Assembly (NCBI GenBank): GCA_963932465.1
Contig: OZ010800.1
Span: 97,421,307-97,485,306, forward strand
Length of the DNA stretch: 64,000 nt
From: Maratus speciosus
Taxonomy: Eukaryota > Arthropoda > Arachnida > Araneae > Salticidae
Reading direction: 5' to 3'
Position 1 is the first letter of the stretch; every line of letters starts with the position of its first letter. Positions 10,044 through 20,575 of this stretch are shown here, piece by piece. The position numbers and the translations under genes are program-made. Under the pieces are notes generated by a model, which had not been told where the DNA came from, ran no database searches, and saw only the letters and a list, made by a program, of their open reading frames with translations.

Positions 10044-11441
10044 TGTTGTGGTTACTTAGAACCACTGTCATATTTTTATTTAATTTCATTTATTAAATAT
10101 TTTTATTAATCTTGCATTCTTAATAATTTTGCATAATTTTAATATTCGCATTCCAAAATTATTTTAATTCCCTTTTTTTTTTTCAACTTTCCCCTGTAAG
10201 TTTTTCTTTCTGGCATAGCATTTCATTCATTTTAAAATCATAAACGTCGTTTTGAAATCTGTACGTCCGGTAAAAGTATTATCTGGAAAGTTCCATATCT
10301 TTCTATTTGTGAAGTCATATCCTTTTGTAGCTCCACCCCTTAGTCAATAATATTTAAATCAGTTTAATTCGTAATTTCAAAATTCGTAACTCTTTACTAC
10401 TGTTTGGTATCTTATCTCAGTGAAATCTATCAAATTTTCCTTTTTTAAAGCATTGTTTTATATACTTTAGCATTACATTTTATGCCAATGCAGGGCGCCT
10501 GTATGTTCGTTCCGCCAAAGTTGGCTTGTTTCAAGTATTATAGCAACCCCCTTTACTCCTCTTCTCGGAGAGCTCGTGCGCATTCAGTGCAGTTGAGTTG
10601 GGACTTCAATGCAGAATGGTTGCCTTTTGTCGTTCTGCGAAGAATTATGTTCGCACCTGCTTGAGTGCTCTGTCAATGAACGCAGAGAATGGGTGGATGC
10701 CTCTTCCCCTTCTACAAAAAAATAATAAACGGATTTCGTATCTACAGTAAGAAATATTAAAAGTGCAAGAATATTTCGGCTGCATAGTTTCGTCCTTTTT
10801 TTGTGGCGAGATTCTTTGTTCAGTCACTTCTGATTCTTCAGTAAAATGTGGATAAAAATTCTGTTGACGGCATTATTATTATTTTTATTCAAGTGTTGCT
10901 TTTATTTCGATTCGTAGAATTGTGATGCTAAAAAATCATCTAAATGCCTGTGCCTCCAGACTCCCCAAAGGAAAGAAATTATTTTATTTTCTTTAGTAAG
11001 AACGTAGAATGAACGTAGATTGTATGTGTCCATCATAAAATGTACATCTAAAAGAATAAGAGATGTACTCTAAGATAATGCGCTATGTTCTGCAAGAAAA
11101 ATTGCTTCATAAATAAAAAAATTTCAAGGAAGATTTGTCTTCTGTTTATTTCCTTTCTGCAAATATCTCCATCATTTTCTGTTCTTTCGGGTCAATGAAG
11201 GTAATCCTTTTACCTTTTACTTTTTTATTCTCAATTACCAAATGTATGATAAGTAAATACAGATATTTTTTTAATTAATGACTGTTATGTCAAAGTAGTC
11301 TTTTGTGGCCACAACAAAATATGTTATAACACTATACGATCGATCCTAAAAAAATGATTTCTAGATTTTTTAATTGGAATTTCAATATCCAAAATATCTT
11401 TACAATATTATTCCTTCACCTCCTACCTCCAAAACACAACA
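10044..11441 (+). repeat. 5' LTR (1398 bp)
   Basis: By eye nearly identical to 17064-18450 over its whole length, with scattered substitutions and small indels (for example around 10105-10140, where this copy has extra bases). The copies have thus had time to diverge. A 60-codon open frame at 10482 (starting MPMQGACMF) recurs in the other LTR but is probably incidental. Confidence 0.9.
10581..10729 (+). promoter_or_regulatory. likely LTR transcription start and poly(A) signal
   Basis: CATTCAGTGCAGTTGAG (10581-10597) contains an arthropod-type initiator TCAGT. About 140 bp downstream is AATAAA (10724-10729). Both are kept in the right LTR (about 17590 and 17731). The GC-richer block from 10490 to 10700 stands out from the AT-rich LTR. 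This would place the R region here. Inference only; no TATA box is obvious. Confidence 0.35.
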
Positions 11442-11452
11442 GCCTTCTTTCC

Positions 11453-11470
11453 TGGTACCGTGAACCTTTA
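11453..11470 (+). promoter_or_regulatory. putative primer-binding site
   Basis: TGGTACCGTGAACCTTTA starts 12 bases after the end of the left LTR and begins with TGG, as a site pairing with a tRNA CCA end should. The tRNA is not identified; the spacing is slightly larger than usual. Confidence 0.4.
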
Positions 11471-11908
11471 GAAACCTTTATGACATGACAGTTATTAAGT
11501 CATATTTTGATATGAAAATTTGTTTTAGTGTATTATTATTGAAATATTTGATATTTAGAAAAAGTGGCTTCCTTAAATTTTTATACAATCTTTCTAAAAA
11601 AAAGAGAAATAATTCATGTAATATTTACAGTTTATTATTAAGGAAAAATGATTTCTTATGATATTATTTACAAAAAAAAGATGAGTTAAGAATAATTTTC
11701 TTACTTATAAGTAAATAATTGATGTATTCATGCCATTTTGTTTTGATAATATGTCGAGAACAATTATTACATTATTCTGTTGAATTGACATTATTTTTAA
11801 AAGGTGACTTCATATGAGATTAATTTTTTTTTTACTTCACCACATTAATTTAAAATTTATTCGGATTTGTTTTAAAATTTTTTCAACATTGTTTTGAAAT
11901 TTATCACC

Positions 11909-12667
11909 ATGCCTCCAAAAGCAAATTTAAACATCTGTATTCAACCATTTGATGGAAATCCTCAGACGGTCGAATTTTTCTTCGACCAGTTATCAGATTT
12001 GCAGGAATTATATAATTACTCTGAAAAAGAACTTTTTGCTCTTTTCAAGTCAAAATTACAGGGTACTGCATTACATTTCTTTCTCGAAACACAATTTCAA
12101 TTCAAAATTTCTAACCTTCAAACCATTCGCAAAGAATTTATTAACTATTTTCTGCCAAGTAAAAAATCTGACACTCTGAAGTCTCTTCAAAATTTAAAAT
12201 TGGATTCTAATGAGTCAGTTAAAAATTTTCCACATCATCTGGCTAAACAGCTTCGACTTGCGTATCCTAAATTAGATCCATCTGCTCTAGATTCTTTGAA
12301 ATTTACTCATTTTATTCAAGCTTTACCTAAGCAAATTAAAAGAAAAATTCTAGAAGAAAACATTTCCACTTTTGAGTTAGCTCTTGAACGAGCACAATTT
12401 TTACAAGATATCTATGATTCACCACCTACTCAAAAATCTAATCAACATTATGACCAAGTTTATTCTCTGAATAATGAAAATAATGGTGAAAGTTCAAAAT
12501 TTTCTGATAGTTTTGTTGAACAAGCTCCTATCAGACATAAAAAGGACAGAGTCTATAGAAATTCGCAAATAGCATTCTCGCCATCTGAATCTCATAATGA
12601 ACATTCTTCTAGACATAGACCTGTTGTTAAAAAAAAAGCGTGTAACTTATTCTCCCTCACCAGTTAG
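11909..12667 (+). CDS. retrotransposon Gag (capsid part)
   Basis: A capsid-type Gag of the Ty3/gypsy kind. It begins with the PFDGNPQTVEFFFDQL motif (start of retrotransposon gag), followed by a helix-rich region (LFALFKSKLQGTALHFF, EFINYFLPSKKSDTLKSLQ) and LKFTHFIQALPKQIKRKIL, all typical of capsid domains. I choose the ATG at 11909 (context ATCACCATGC); the frame is open from 11894 but has no earlier ATG. It ends at 12667 after an A9 run (12629-12637), where the true Gag continues one frame over. A fairly long intact capsid frame suggests the element was selected for Gag until recently. Confidence 0.85.
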   Translation: MPPKANLNICIQPFDGNPQTVEFFFDQLSDLQELYNYSEKELFALFKSKLQGTALHFFLETQFQFKISNLQTIRKEFINYFLPSKKSDTLKSLQNLKLDSNESVKNFPHHLAKQLRLAYPKLDPSALDSLKFTHFIQALPKQIKRKILEENISTFELALERAQFLQDIYDSPPTQKSNQHYDQVYSLNNENNGESSKFSDSFVEQAPIRHKKDRVYRNSQIAFSPSESHNEHSSRHRPVVKKKACNLFSLTS

Positions 12668-13004
12668 ACATAACGTGGCTTCTAGAAATAAAACAAACTT
12701 TATTCAGCATAGGCCAGATCAGAAACGATCTTTCTTTCAGCCAAAGCTTGACAAGTTTTCTAACAAGAAAAACTCTTCAGAGTATTTTCGCAAACGAAAT
12801 GTTATCCAGTGTGCTTTTTGTGGTCGTTTTAACTATCTTATAGAGTCATGTTACAAGTTTAGAAATCTACTTCACTCTTCTAGGCAAAATGCCAATCACA
12901 CTCAAGACTCTCATTTTTCTTCGAATTCTTCTCAAAGTAAGAAAAACTTTACTTCTTTTTCAAAAAATAAAAATGATGATAAAAATTATCATTTAAACAA
13001 GTAA
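12630..13004 (+). CDS. Gag C-terminal part with altered zinc knuckle
   Basis: Continues Gag in the next frame from the A9 run. It is basic and rich in Ser and Asn, with one knuckle, CAFCGRFNYLIESC (about 12810-12853). Spacing is the canonical C-x2-C-x4-H-x4-C but the His is Tyr, which should abolish or weaken zinc binding. It ends in HLNK before a stop at 13004. The open frame itself starts at 12597, overlapping the capsid ORF by 71 bases. A single-base change in the A run is the simplest cause; a programmed shift is possible. Confidence 0.7.
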   Translation, partial: KKKRVTYSPSPVRHNVASRNKTNFIQHRPDQKRSFFQPKLDKFSNKKNSSEYFRKRNVIQCAFCGRFNYLIESCYKFRNLLHSSRQNANHTQDSHFSSNSSQSKKNFTSFSKNKNDDKNYHLNK

Positions 13005-13255
13005 GGAAGATTGGTCCAACTGACCACCATCCCTCCCAATCTTTCTCGTTAGGGTCAGTAAACTCCTGTGACAATTCAAGCGAATGTCTGATTGACAAAA
13101 ATCCTTCTTCAACTACTCCCTTTTCAAGCGATGTTACACAGACATCACCAATGGTGCAAAAAATGAACAGACCTTGCTGTTCTGAAAATTCTTTGTCATC
13201 AAAGTATTCTTCTCAAATTGAGGATTGTGTATAACAACGACACGTAATTTGCAGC

Positions 13256-13612
13256 TCTTTTGACAACACTTATTCACTTCCATGTATAATTATGAATGTT
13301 CAACATAATGAGATATCAACTCTCATTGATTCAGGCTCAACATTACGTTTGTTGGATCATGAATGCTTTAACAGCATTAAATCCAAAATCCATTATAAAT
13401 AATTATCTAGAAATGTTTCTGTATCAACTATAAACTGTAAAGTTTTTTTAAAGGATGTATCGAGATTGCATTCAAAATAGACAAATTCTTTTTTCATCAT
13501 GTCTTTTACCTTACTGATATAAAGAATGTTAATTTTGAAGCCATACTAGGTTTTGAGTTTATTAAACAAGCATTCTATAACCATCTCTCCAACTTTTAAA
13601 TCTATATTAATT
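13256..13612 (+). pseudogene. retropepsin (aspartic protease) relic
   Basis: STLIDSGSTLRLLD (about 13315-13355) contains the active-site triad as DSGS, followed by a stop after IHYK at about 13400. After frame changes the C-terminal motif ILGFEFIKQ (about 13543-13570) is recognisable, the counterpart of the usual ILGxDFL. Stops and shifts separate the parts. No RT follows, although RT should start within a few hundred bases. Confidence 0.7.
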
Positions 13613-14152
13613 AAATATAAACATATACCTTTTAACATTCAAAAAGAGTCTCCTACCAGTTCTTATTTGAATTCTCTGCATAATAATGACAATATATCAG
13701 TGCCATATTCTTTTGACACCAATAATGTGCCTATTTTTGAAAATTCTATGTCAGTTAACACAAATAATGGTGCTTATTTTGATAATATGAATGGAAATTT
13801 TGGTGATAAGTATTTGCATTTGGTAAATAATTATGAAAACTATCCTTGCAATTACAGTTTTCCAAATAATGGTTTGTTTATAAATAGTGTTGGTAATACT
13901 GCTATGAATTATGATAATTCTTTCATGAATGCTAATCTCAATATCAGAAATTTAGAAGGTCATGCTCAAGTTTTTACTCAGTTTCCTAATTATTTTCCCA
14001 ATCATACAAACTTTGATTATTCTAATGTTATAAATAATATTTCTGATACCAGTAATACGAAAATTACCTCTAATGAAAACAATGTCACATCAGAAGATGA
14101 CAATGACATTAGTTTTGTTGGTAAAAAGTGCACCAATTTAAAAAAATGGTAA
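13553..14152 (+). CDS. Asn-rich ORF of unknown function
   Basis: 199 codons, open from within the old protease end. The first ~30 residues (SITISPTFKSILIKYKHIPF) may be the linker between protease and RT. The rest is rich in Asn, Ser, Tyr and Phe with no domain I recognise. It occupies the place where RT would begin. Could be the residue of a long deletion or simply an AT-rich open frame. Confidence 0.4.
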   Translation: MSLLNKHSITISPTFKSILIKYKHIPFNIQKESPTSSYLNSLHNNDNISVPYSFDTNNVPIFENSMSVNTNNGAYFDNMNGNFGDKYLHLVNNYENYPCNYSFPNNGLFINSVGNTAMNYDNSFMNANLNIRNLEGHAQVFTQFPNYFPNHTNFDYSNVINNISDTSNTKITSNENNVTSEDDNDISFVGKKCTNLKKW

Positions 14153-14234
14153 TGAATAATGGAATAGTGGTGAAAGTTCAAAACTTTCTGATAGTTTTGC
14201 TAAACAATAAGGTCCTTGTACATGTACACCTTAC

Positions 14235-14642
14235 ATGGTAAAGAAAATAATTTCACCTGTACTTATTCAAATTCAAGAGTGCAATAATAATCAAGCATCA
14301 CCTGTGTTAATTCACACTAACAGAATCTTGAAACTCCAGAAAAGAAATGAAGCATTGCTTCATCCTTCTGATTCATCTAGAAGTGCAACACATGATCAAG
14401 CGACTGTTGATAGTGCATCTTCTTCTGCTGTGAAACGAAATATGCCTACTCATACTACTAATTGTGATTCTCGTCAAATTCACACCACTTCGAAGTGCCA
14501 ACAAACATCTTCGCATTCACATAGTTCAGTGCATTCTCAAGCATCTGGTAGTAAATCTTCCACTACAGTTCTAAATAAATCTACTCAATGTAAAAAACAT
14601 TATGATCTTCGCCCTCGCAGTCATAAACACTATAAAATATAA
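14235..14642 (+). CDS. ORF ending in a gypsy Pol-like C-terminus
   Basis: 135 codons, rich in Ser, Thr, His and Gln. It ends KKHYDLRPRSHKHYKI. A YxLRPR motif at the extreme C-terminus is common in Ty3/gypsy Pol downstream of integrase. If so, the RT-RNase H-integrase part has been removed between 13612 and 14235 while both ends were kept. The start at 14235 is the first ATG and is not firm. Confidence 0.5.
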   Translation: MVKKIISPVLIQIQECNNNQASPVLIHTNRILKLQKRNEALLHPSDSSRSATHDQATVDSASSSAVKRNMPTHTTNCDSRQIHTTSKCQQTSSHSHSSVHSQASGSKSSTTVLNKSTQCKKHYDLRPRSHKHYKI

Positions 14643-15179
14643 ATTAATCTTCAATTTTATTTAGGATGCCTTTACCATTGTATAAAATCTCATCTATGCT
14701 AGCTAGATTGGATTGTCAAATACGAAGACTGACTGTTTATTTTATTTTTTTACTTCTACCAAAGCTGCAGGCAGCATTTGTGTATTCTTTTATATTTATT
14801 TTTTTTAAGTCGCCTTCGCCTTGACACGGTGGAATTGTCATCCTGCAAAAGTATGTAAATCTTATTTTTGTTTACTATGTTGCACACTGAAATATTTTCT
14901 TCAAAACCTTATTCATCTTTTAGAATTTATATGGATTGTAAAAAGAAAAAAAAGAAAAAAAAAATGTGCTGATAACTCAGAATTTTTAATTTCAGTATTT
15001 GATTTAAGTAGTAAGAAAGATTTAAAAAAAATCAAATCAAAGTTTTATAATTCATTATTTTAGTTGCAAATGAAATATCATTGATTGCTTTATTTTGATA
15101 CAGTATTTATCTTAAAAAGTAAATTGTTTAGCCAGTGTTTTTCGACAGTAATTTCTGTCTCATTTAATGCCCATATTAC

Positions 15180-15767
15180 ACTTAAATTTTCTTATACCTA
15201 TATTTCAGGCATTATAGTAGCCACCAGTATAGACACTTTTACCGCATTTGTTTTACATTAATATATAATGATTCATGACACTTAATTTTCATTTTAAAAA
15301 ATCCTTTATCTTTCGTTTTGTACATATTAAAATCGAACATTATAATTTATATTTCTTTACTTTTCTTAAAAAAACAAGCCACATTTTTTTACTTAAAAGG
15401 ACATAAATTCCGGTATATCGTTAAAACTATGCTATTTATAAATATATATGGACGAAAACGTTTTTTCAGAGAAGTGCCAAAGAGTATGGACAATGCAATA
15501 TATATTTATAAATAGCATAGTTTTAACGATATACCGGAATTTATGTCCTTTTAAGTAAAAAAATGTGGTTTGTTTTTTTAAGAAAAGTAAAGAAATGTAA
15601 ATTATAATGTTCGATTTTAATATGTACAAAACGAAAGATAAAGGATTTTTTAAAATGAAAATTAAGTGTCATGAATCATTATATATTAATGTAAAACAAA
15701 TGCGGTAAAAGTGTCTATACTGGTGGCTACTATAATGCCTGAAATATAGGTATAAGAAAATTTAAGT
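15180..15767. repeat. foldback: 270 bp arms, 48 bp loop
   Basis: Bases 15180-15449 are almost perfectly inverted at 15498-15767, leaving a 48 bp centre. Only a few mismatches are seen (for example AAGCCAC against GTGGTTT). Transcribed as part of the LTR element, this RNA would fold into a long hairpin. Two 65-codon frames on opposite strands (15318-15515 and 15432-15629) are the same sequence read from both arms and are not genes. I see no clear target duplication, so it may be a foldback transposon insertion or an inverted duplication made during reverse transcription. Confidence 0.9.
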
Positions 15768-17045
15768 AAATTGTTATTGACATAAAATATAATATGAGTA
15801 CATATGTCATCCCTTTCCCTATTGTGACTTTTAGAATAACTCAAAATGTTACTTTGTTCTTAATTATAATTCATGCATGTTCTAACAACTAACCTCTTTC
15901 TAACATCTAAAAAAATAATAGTGAAAGTTATGCATGCTAATACTTCTACTATTATTATTGGTGTATTATGTAAAGTGGTTGAAAATACATTAAACTTTTT
16001 TTAAGTGTTTGAAAATTCACAAATTGAAAAAAAAATGTTTGTGCACATGAAAATTATTTACTTTGGATCCAAAGATTATTTTAAGTCTTTACAAAAAGAA
16101 TACTTATATATTTTACATGAAAAAATGTAACATGTTTATACTTACAGAGATTGTTTTAGGTATTTACATAGAAAATACTTATGTATTTTACATGACAAAG
16201 AAATAGTCACATATCTATTCTTACAGATGTTTGAACTAACATAATTCAATAAGCATTTTAAAATATGTAGTATAAATATTTTGTGTGATAATTTTTTTAT
16301 AAGACAAGTGTTATTAAAGTTATGTGGTACTACATTTATGAGAGATTTAAAATCATCTCTTTGCATTTATTTTCTTTGAAAGTATTATTATTGTGGTTGT
16401 AGAATAACATGATATTAGTTATTCATCTAAGAAAAATTGACTTCTTAAAAAGTGCTATATTTATATATAAATATTTTTAATGAGAGTGTAAATATTCTCT
16501 CTTGACTATATACTTACATTTTGAATTTTTGTTATGGAAAATTCTCGGACGAGTAATTTATTGAAGAATTGAAAAAAAATGAAATGTAGTTCATAGACTG
16601 TGACTTGAAATAGAATTGTGATTTAAAGATACTACTTTAAATTATTGCTATTTTCTTTTTCTTTAAAAATAGAAAGGTTTTAGTACTAATGTTGTATTAT
16701 ACTGAATGATGCAAAGTCATCATTAATATGCATGTCAATTTGTATCATATAATATTATTTGTTTATGTGTACATTATTACAATTTTTCCCCCCACTCTCT
16801 TAATATACACTGATCTTACTTTACAGTGTTTTATTTGCTATTTCACATATCAGTGAATGAACTTCTAGCAACTTTATTTTAAAAGACTTTGTGTACTTTT
16901 TTCCAGAAGAATGTAACACAATACTATTTTTATTTTGTTTCTCATTATTTGAAATTATATGCATATTGTATATGTATATAGTTTAGAAAATATTGCCTCA
17001 ATGTCAACATTATTAAATTTCTCCATCTTACCAATATTTTCTTTT
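15768..17045 (+). other. non-coding internal region of the LTR element
   Basis: AT-rich, without domain-bearing frames; the region where the end of pol or an env would be expected. Open frames such as 16142-16366 (-) resemble nothing I know. Confidence 0.55.
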
Positions 17046-17058
17046 GGGGAGGCCGGAG
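17046..17058 (+). promoter_or_regulatory. polypurine tract
   Basis: GGGGAGGCCGGAG lies 5 bases before the right LTR, preceded by T-rich sequence, as expected for the plus-strand primer. Two pyrimidines interrupt it. Confidence 0.7.
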
Positions 17059-17063
17059 TAATA

Positions 17064-18450
17064 TGTTGTGGTTACTTAGAACCACTGCCATATTTTTATT
17101 TAATTTCATTTAGAAAATATTTTTATTAATCTTGTATTCATTTAATTTTAATATTCGCATTCCAAAATTATTTTAATTCCCTTTTTTTTTCAACTTTCCC
17201 CTGTAAGTTTTTCTTTCTGGCATAGCATTTCATTCATTTTAAAATCATAAACGTCGTTTGAAATCTGTACTTCCGGTAAAAGAATTATCTGGAAAGTTCC
17301 ATATCTTTCTATTTGTGAAGTCATATCCTTTTGTAGCTCCACCCCTTAGTCAATAATATTAAAATCAGTTTAATTCGTAATTTCAAAATTCGTAACTCTT
17401 TACTATTTTTTGGCATCTTATCTCAGTGAAATCTATCAAACTTTCCTTTTTTAAAGCATCGTTTTATATACTTTAGCATTACATTTTATGCCAATGCAGG
17501 GCGCCTGTATGTTCGTTCCGCCAAAGTTGGCTTGTTTCAAGTATTACAGCAAACCCCCTTTACTCCTCTTCTCGGAGAGCTCGTGCGCATTCAGTGCAGT
17601 TGAGTTGGGACTTCAATGCAGAATGGCTGCCTTTTGTCGTTCTGCGAAGAATTATGTTCGCATCTGCTTGAGTGCTCTGTCAACGAACGCAAAGAATGGG
17701 TGGATGCCTCTTCCCCTTCTACAAAAAAATAATAAACGGATTTCGTATCTACAGTAAGAAATATTAAAAGTGAAAGAATATTTCGGCTGCATACTTTCGT
17801 CTTTTTTGTGTGGCGAGATTTTTTGATCAGTTACTTCTGATTCCTCAGTAAAATGTGGATAAAAATTCTGTTGACGGCATTATTATTATTTTTATTCAAG
17901 TGTTGCTTTTATTTCGAGTCGTAGAATTGTGATGCTAAAAAAATCATCTAAATGCCTGTGCTTCCACACTCCTCAAAGGAAAGAAATTATTTTATTTTCT
18001 TTAGTAAGAACGTAGAATGACCGTAGATTGTATGTGTCCATCATAAAATGTACATCTAAAAGAATAAGAGATGTACTCTAAGATAATGCGCTATGTTCTG
18101 CAAGAAAAATTGCTTCATAAATAAAAAAAAAATCAAGGAAGATTTGTCTTCTGTTTATTTCCTTTCTGCAAATATCTCCATAATTTTCTGTTCTTTCGGG
18201 TCAATGAAGGTAATCCTTTTACCTTTTACTTTTTTATTCTCAATTACCAAATGTATGATAAGTAAATTCAGATATTTTTTTAATTAATGACTGTTATGTC
18301 AAAGTGGTCTTTTGTGGCCACAACAAAAAATGTTATAACACTATACGATCGATCCTAAAAAAATGATTTCTAGATTTTTTAATTGGAATTTCAATATCCA
18401 AAATATCTTTACAATATTATTCCTTCACCTCCTACCTCCTAAACACAACA
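17064..18450 (+). repeat. 3' LTR (1387 bp)
   Basis: Pairs with 10044-11441; same ends TGTTGTGG and CACAACA. Followed by a TA microsatellite, as the left LTR is preceded by one. It contains an open frame at 17488-17757 that is longer than its left-LTR counterpart because of small differences, which argues against coding function. Confidence 0.9.
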
Positions 18451-20575
18451 TATATATATATATATAACAAATTTTATCCAAATGTTTCGCTGTAATTTTT
18501 GTACATATTTAAAAGTGTAAAAATAGAATTTTCAAAGTTTTTAATTTTACTGCGCTTATTTATATTGAAGAACACCTGCTCCACTTTCAGTCGTGAAATA
18601 TGCTTTTTTACTTTACAATGATATAAATTCAAAATCTGGAACTTAGCTCTTCCAAATGTAATTTAATTAAGAATAACGTGAAACTCAATGAAAAACATGA
18701 AGATTATTCATTATTGCTTTATATAGCGATAGATGGGAGTTTATTAGAACACGTTTAACTAGTTTCTTAAAGTCTCTTTTCATTTTTAATGCTATCCCAT
18801 TCATATATGGAATAGGGGGAGTATATCTGGAATTTTCTTGTGCTGGTTAAGTTTAACGATATATTTTTATTTCAAAGGCAAAAAAATATGGCGTGATGCT
18901 CCAATCGCAGCAAAAAGTCTACACTGATACCAAGCGGAATGGAAGGAAGTGCAAAAATGAATGCAAAATTACAAAAGAACCAATAAGACTAGTTAACTAA
19001 TTATACAAAAATATAATAAAATTTTTCTATTTACAGAAAAATACGAGCTATTTGGTGAAATAAGATAAAATTCAAAAGTGTTTTTTCGAAAAAATCTTAC
19101 AGCATGCATCCAGATAGAAGTTTTACAAAAAGCAGCGTACATACCATAGTTCTCAATGCACATACGATACAATTAAGTAAGCAAATGTCAAAGAAATACT
19201 TTGTAGTATTTCGTGAGTATTATGATCGCAAAGCACATCTAAAAGTAACTGAAATAAGATGTACTGACTGTAATCATAGGTGAAGGTCATATATGAATTG
19301 TCTAATTTTTCATATGAAATGTTTTACTCATCATGAAGTGTTGCCACTTTTCCTATCAAAATGTCATACAATTAATCATATAATTTTTTGCCCTTTTGTA
19401 TTAGATCATGTTTTAATTGAGAAAACTCTTAATTAAATTATAAATTCCGAGATAATTTTAAAAAGTGAAATGATAGTGCTTATGATAAAATTTATTTGTC
19501 CCAAAATAGACTTTAATCAAGCAATCTTTTTAATACCATTTAAGACGCAATTGGAATACAAATTTCCTAGATAAAAAGTACCTTTATTGGGCGCATTTTC
19601 GCATCTAAAAGTTCTGAACTGCAATTTGAAACACAATGTATATATGATACAGAGATTAATTACAAACTAATGATCTACAATTCCTATTTATAAAAAATTT
19701 ATCATGAAAAATATTTTAAATTTACGTAAACGATATTTTTTATATTGCATAATTTTTGTAATATTGAAAAATTCTGATTTAGAAATTATCACTCAATTGT
19801 TTACATTTTTAGTCACACATTATTTTTATATTTTTGTTTTACCCAAATTCATTCTTCTATTGAAAGGAATGAGTTTTGAATCACACATTGATTTAGTATT
19901 CATTATTGTACGTAATTCTTAACAGACGATTCTTAATCATGAAATAAAACGTTGACAAAATTTAAATTAGCGCATTCAGTCATGAAGTTTAGCATTTTAA
20001 AGAAAATTTTATTTACAAAGGTTAGTTTCGTTACTGTTATTATAATTAAAATGTCGAACATTTTAATTTTTTTAATCTAATAAAGCGGGCTCTTGAAAAC
20101 ATAAATAATCAATTCCTGAGCAGATTAATCAAACCGCTATGCTAAATCTTGCAAATACTTTGAATTCATGCATGAGTTAACATTTTCAACGAAGGTAATT
20201 TGTGTTGAGTAAAAGATACACAAATTATTATTATTCAGCTTGCATTTCTGACATTTATCTGATATCTCAATTGTTGTTAAAGAAATTTAAATTATTTAAT
20301 AATTATATTTCTGAAAATATTCGAAAATTAATTCCTTATTATGCTTTATTTCCGTTGATAAAAAAGTTATACATGAAACGTTTTTACTTTTTCAATTTTT
20401 AGTATTATGTAATAGATTCCTATATATTAAACAAAAAAATTATCGTAAATATATTTGGATGGTTCAGCTTTTAAGAATAACACTTGTGTCTAAAGTGAGG
20501 TTAGGGATGGGCAGAAAGAAGGATTTTAATTCAATCATTTGGGCGTGCGAAAACGTACAGCTGTCAAACTTTGTT
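18451..20575. other. AT-rich stretch without a recognisable gene
   Basis: After a TA microsatellite (18451-18466) nothing supported is seen. Frames at 19704 and 20202 are low-complexity AT-rich translations without known motifs. Confidence 0.55.

Larger units (their letters stand above)
10044..18450 (+). mobile_element. LTR retrotransposon, gag-containing, no RT/IN seen (8407 bp)
   Basis: Two long direct repeats (10044-11441 and 17064-18450) begin TGTTGTGG and end CACAACA, the TG...CA rule of LTRs. A TGG-type primer site follows the left LTR and a purine tract precedes the right one. The internal 5.6 kb runs gag, zinc knuckle, protease, an Asn-rich ORF, a short ORF ending YDLRPR, a 588 bp foldback, then non-coding DNA. 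No RT, RNase H or integrase motif was found in any frame, so it would depend on another element. Both flanks are TA repeats, so a TATAT target duplication is possible but unprovable. Gag and protease type suggest Ty3/gypsy. Confidence 0.85.

Noticed and set aside
10482..10664. Small protein encoded in the LTR (MPMQGACMF...)
   Set aside because: The two LTR copies differ in length and frame after ~30 codons, and the region looks like the LTR promoter/R region.
15318..15629. Twin 65-codon ORFs on opposite strands
   Set aside because: They are the two arms of the foldback giving the same translation; no independent support.
8870..18960. Possible distant similarity between ~8870-8960 and ~18875-18960
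   Set aside because: Only a GGCAAAAAA-type start and a few short words agree by eye; too weak without an alignment score.
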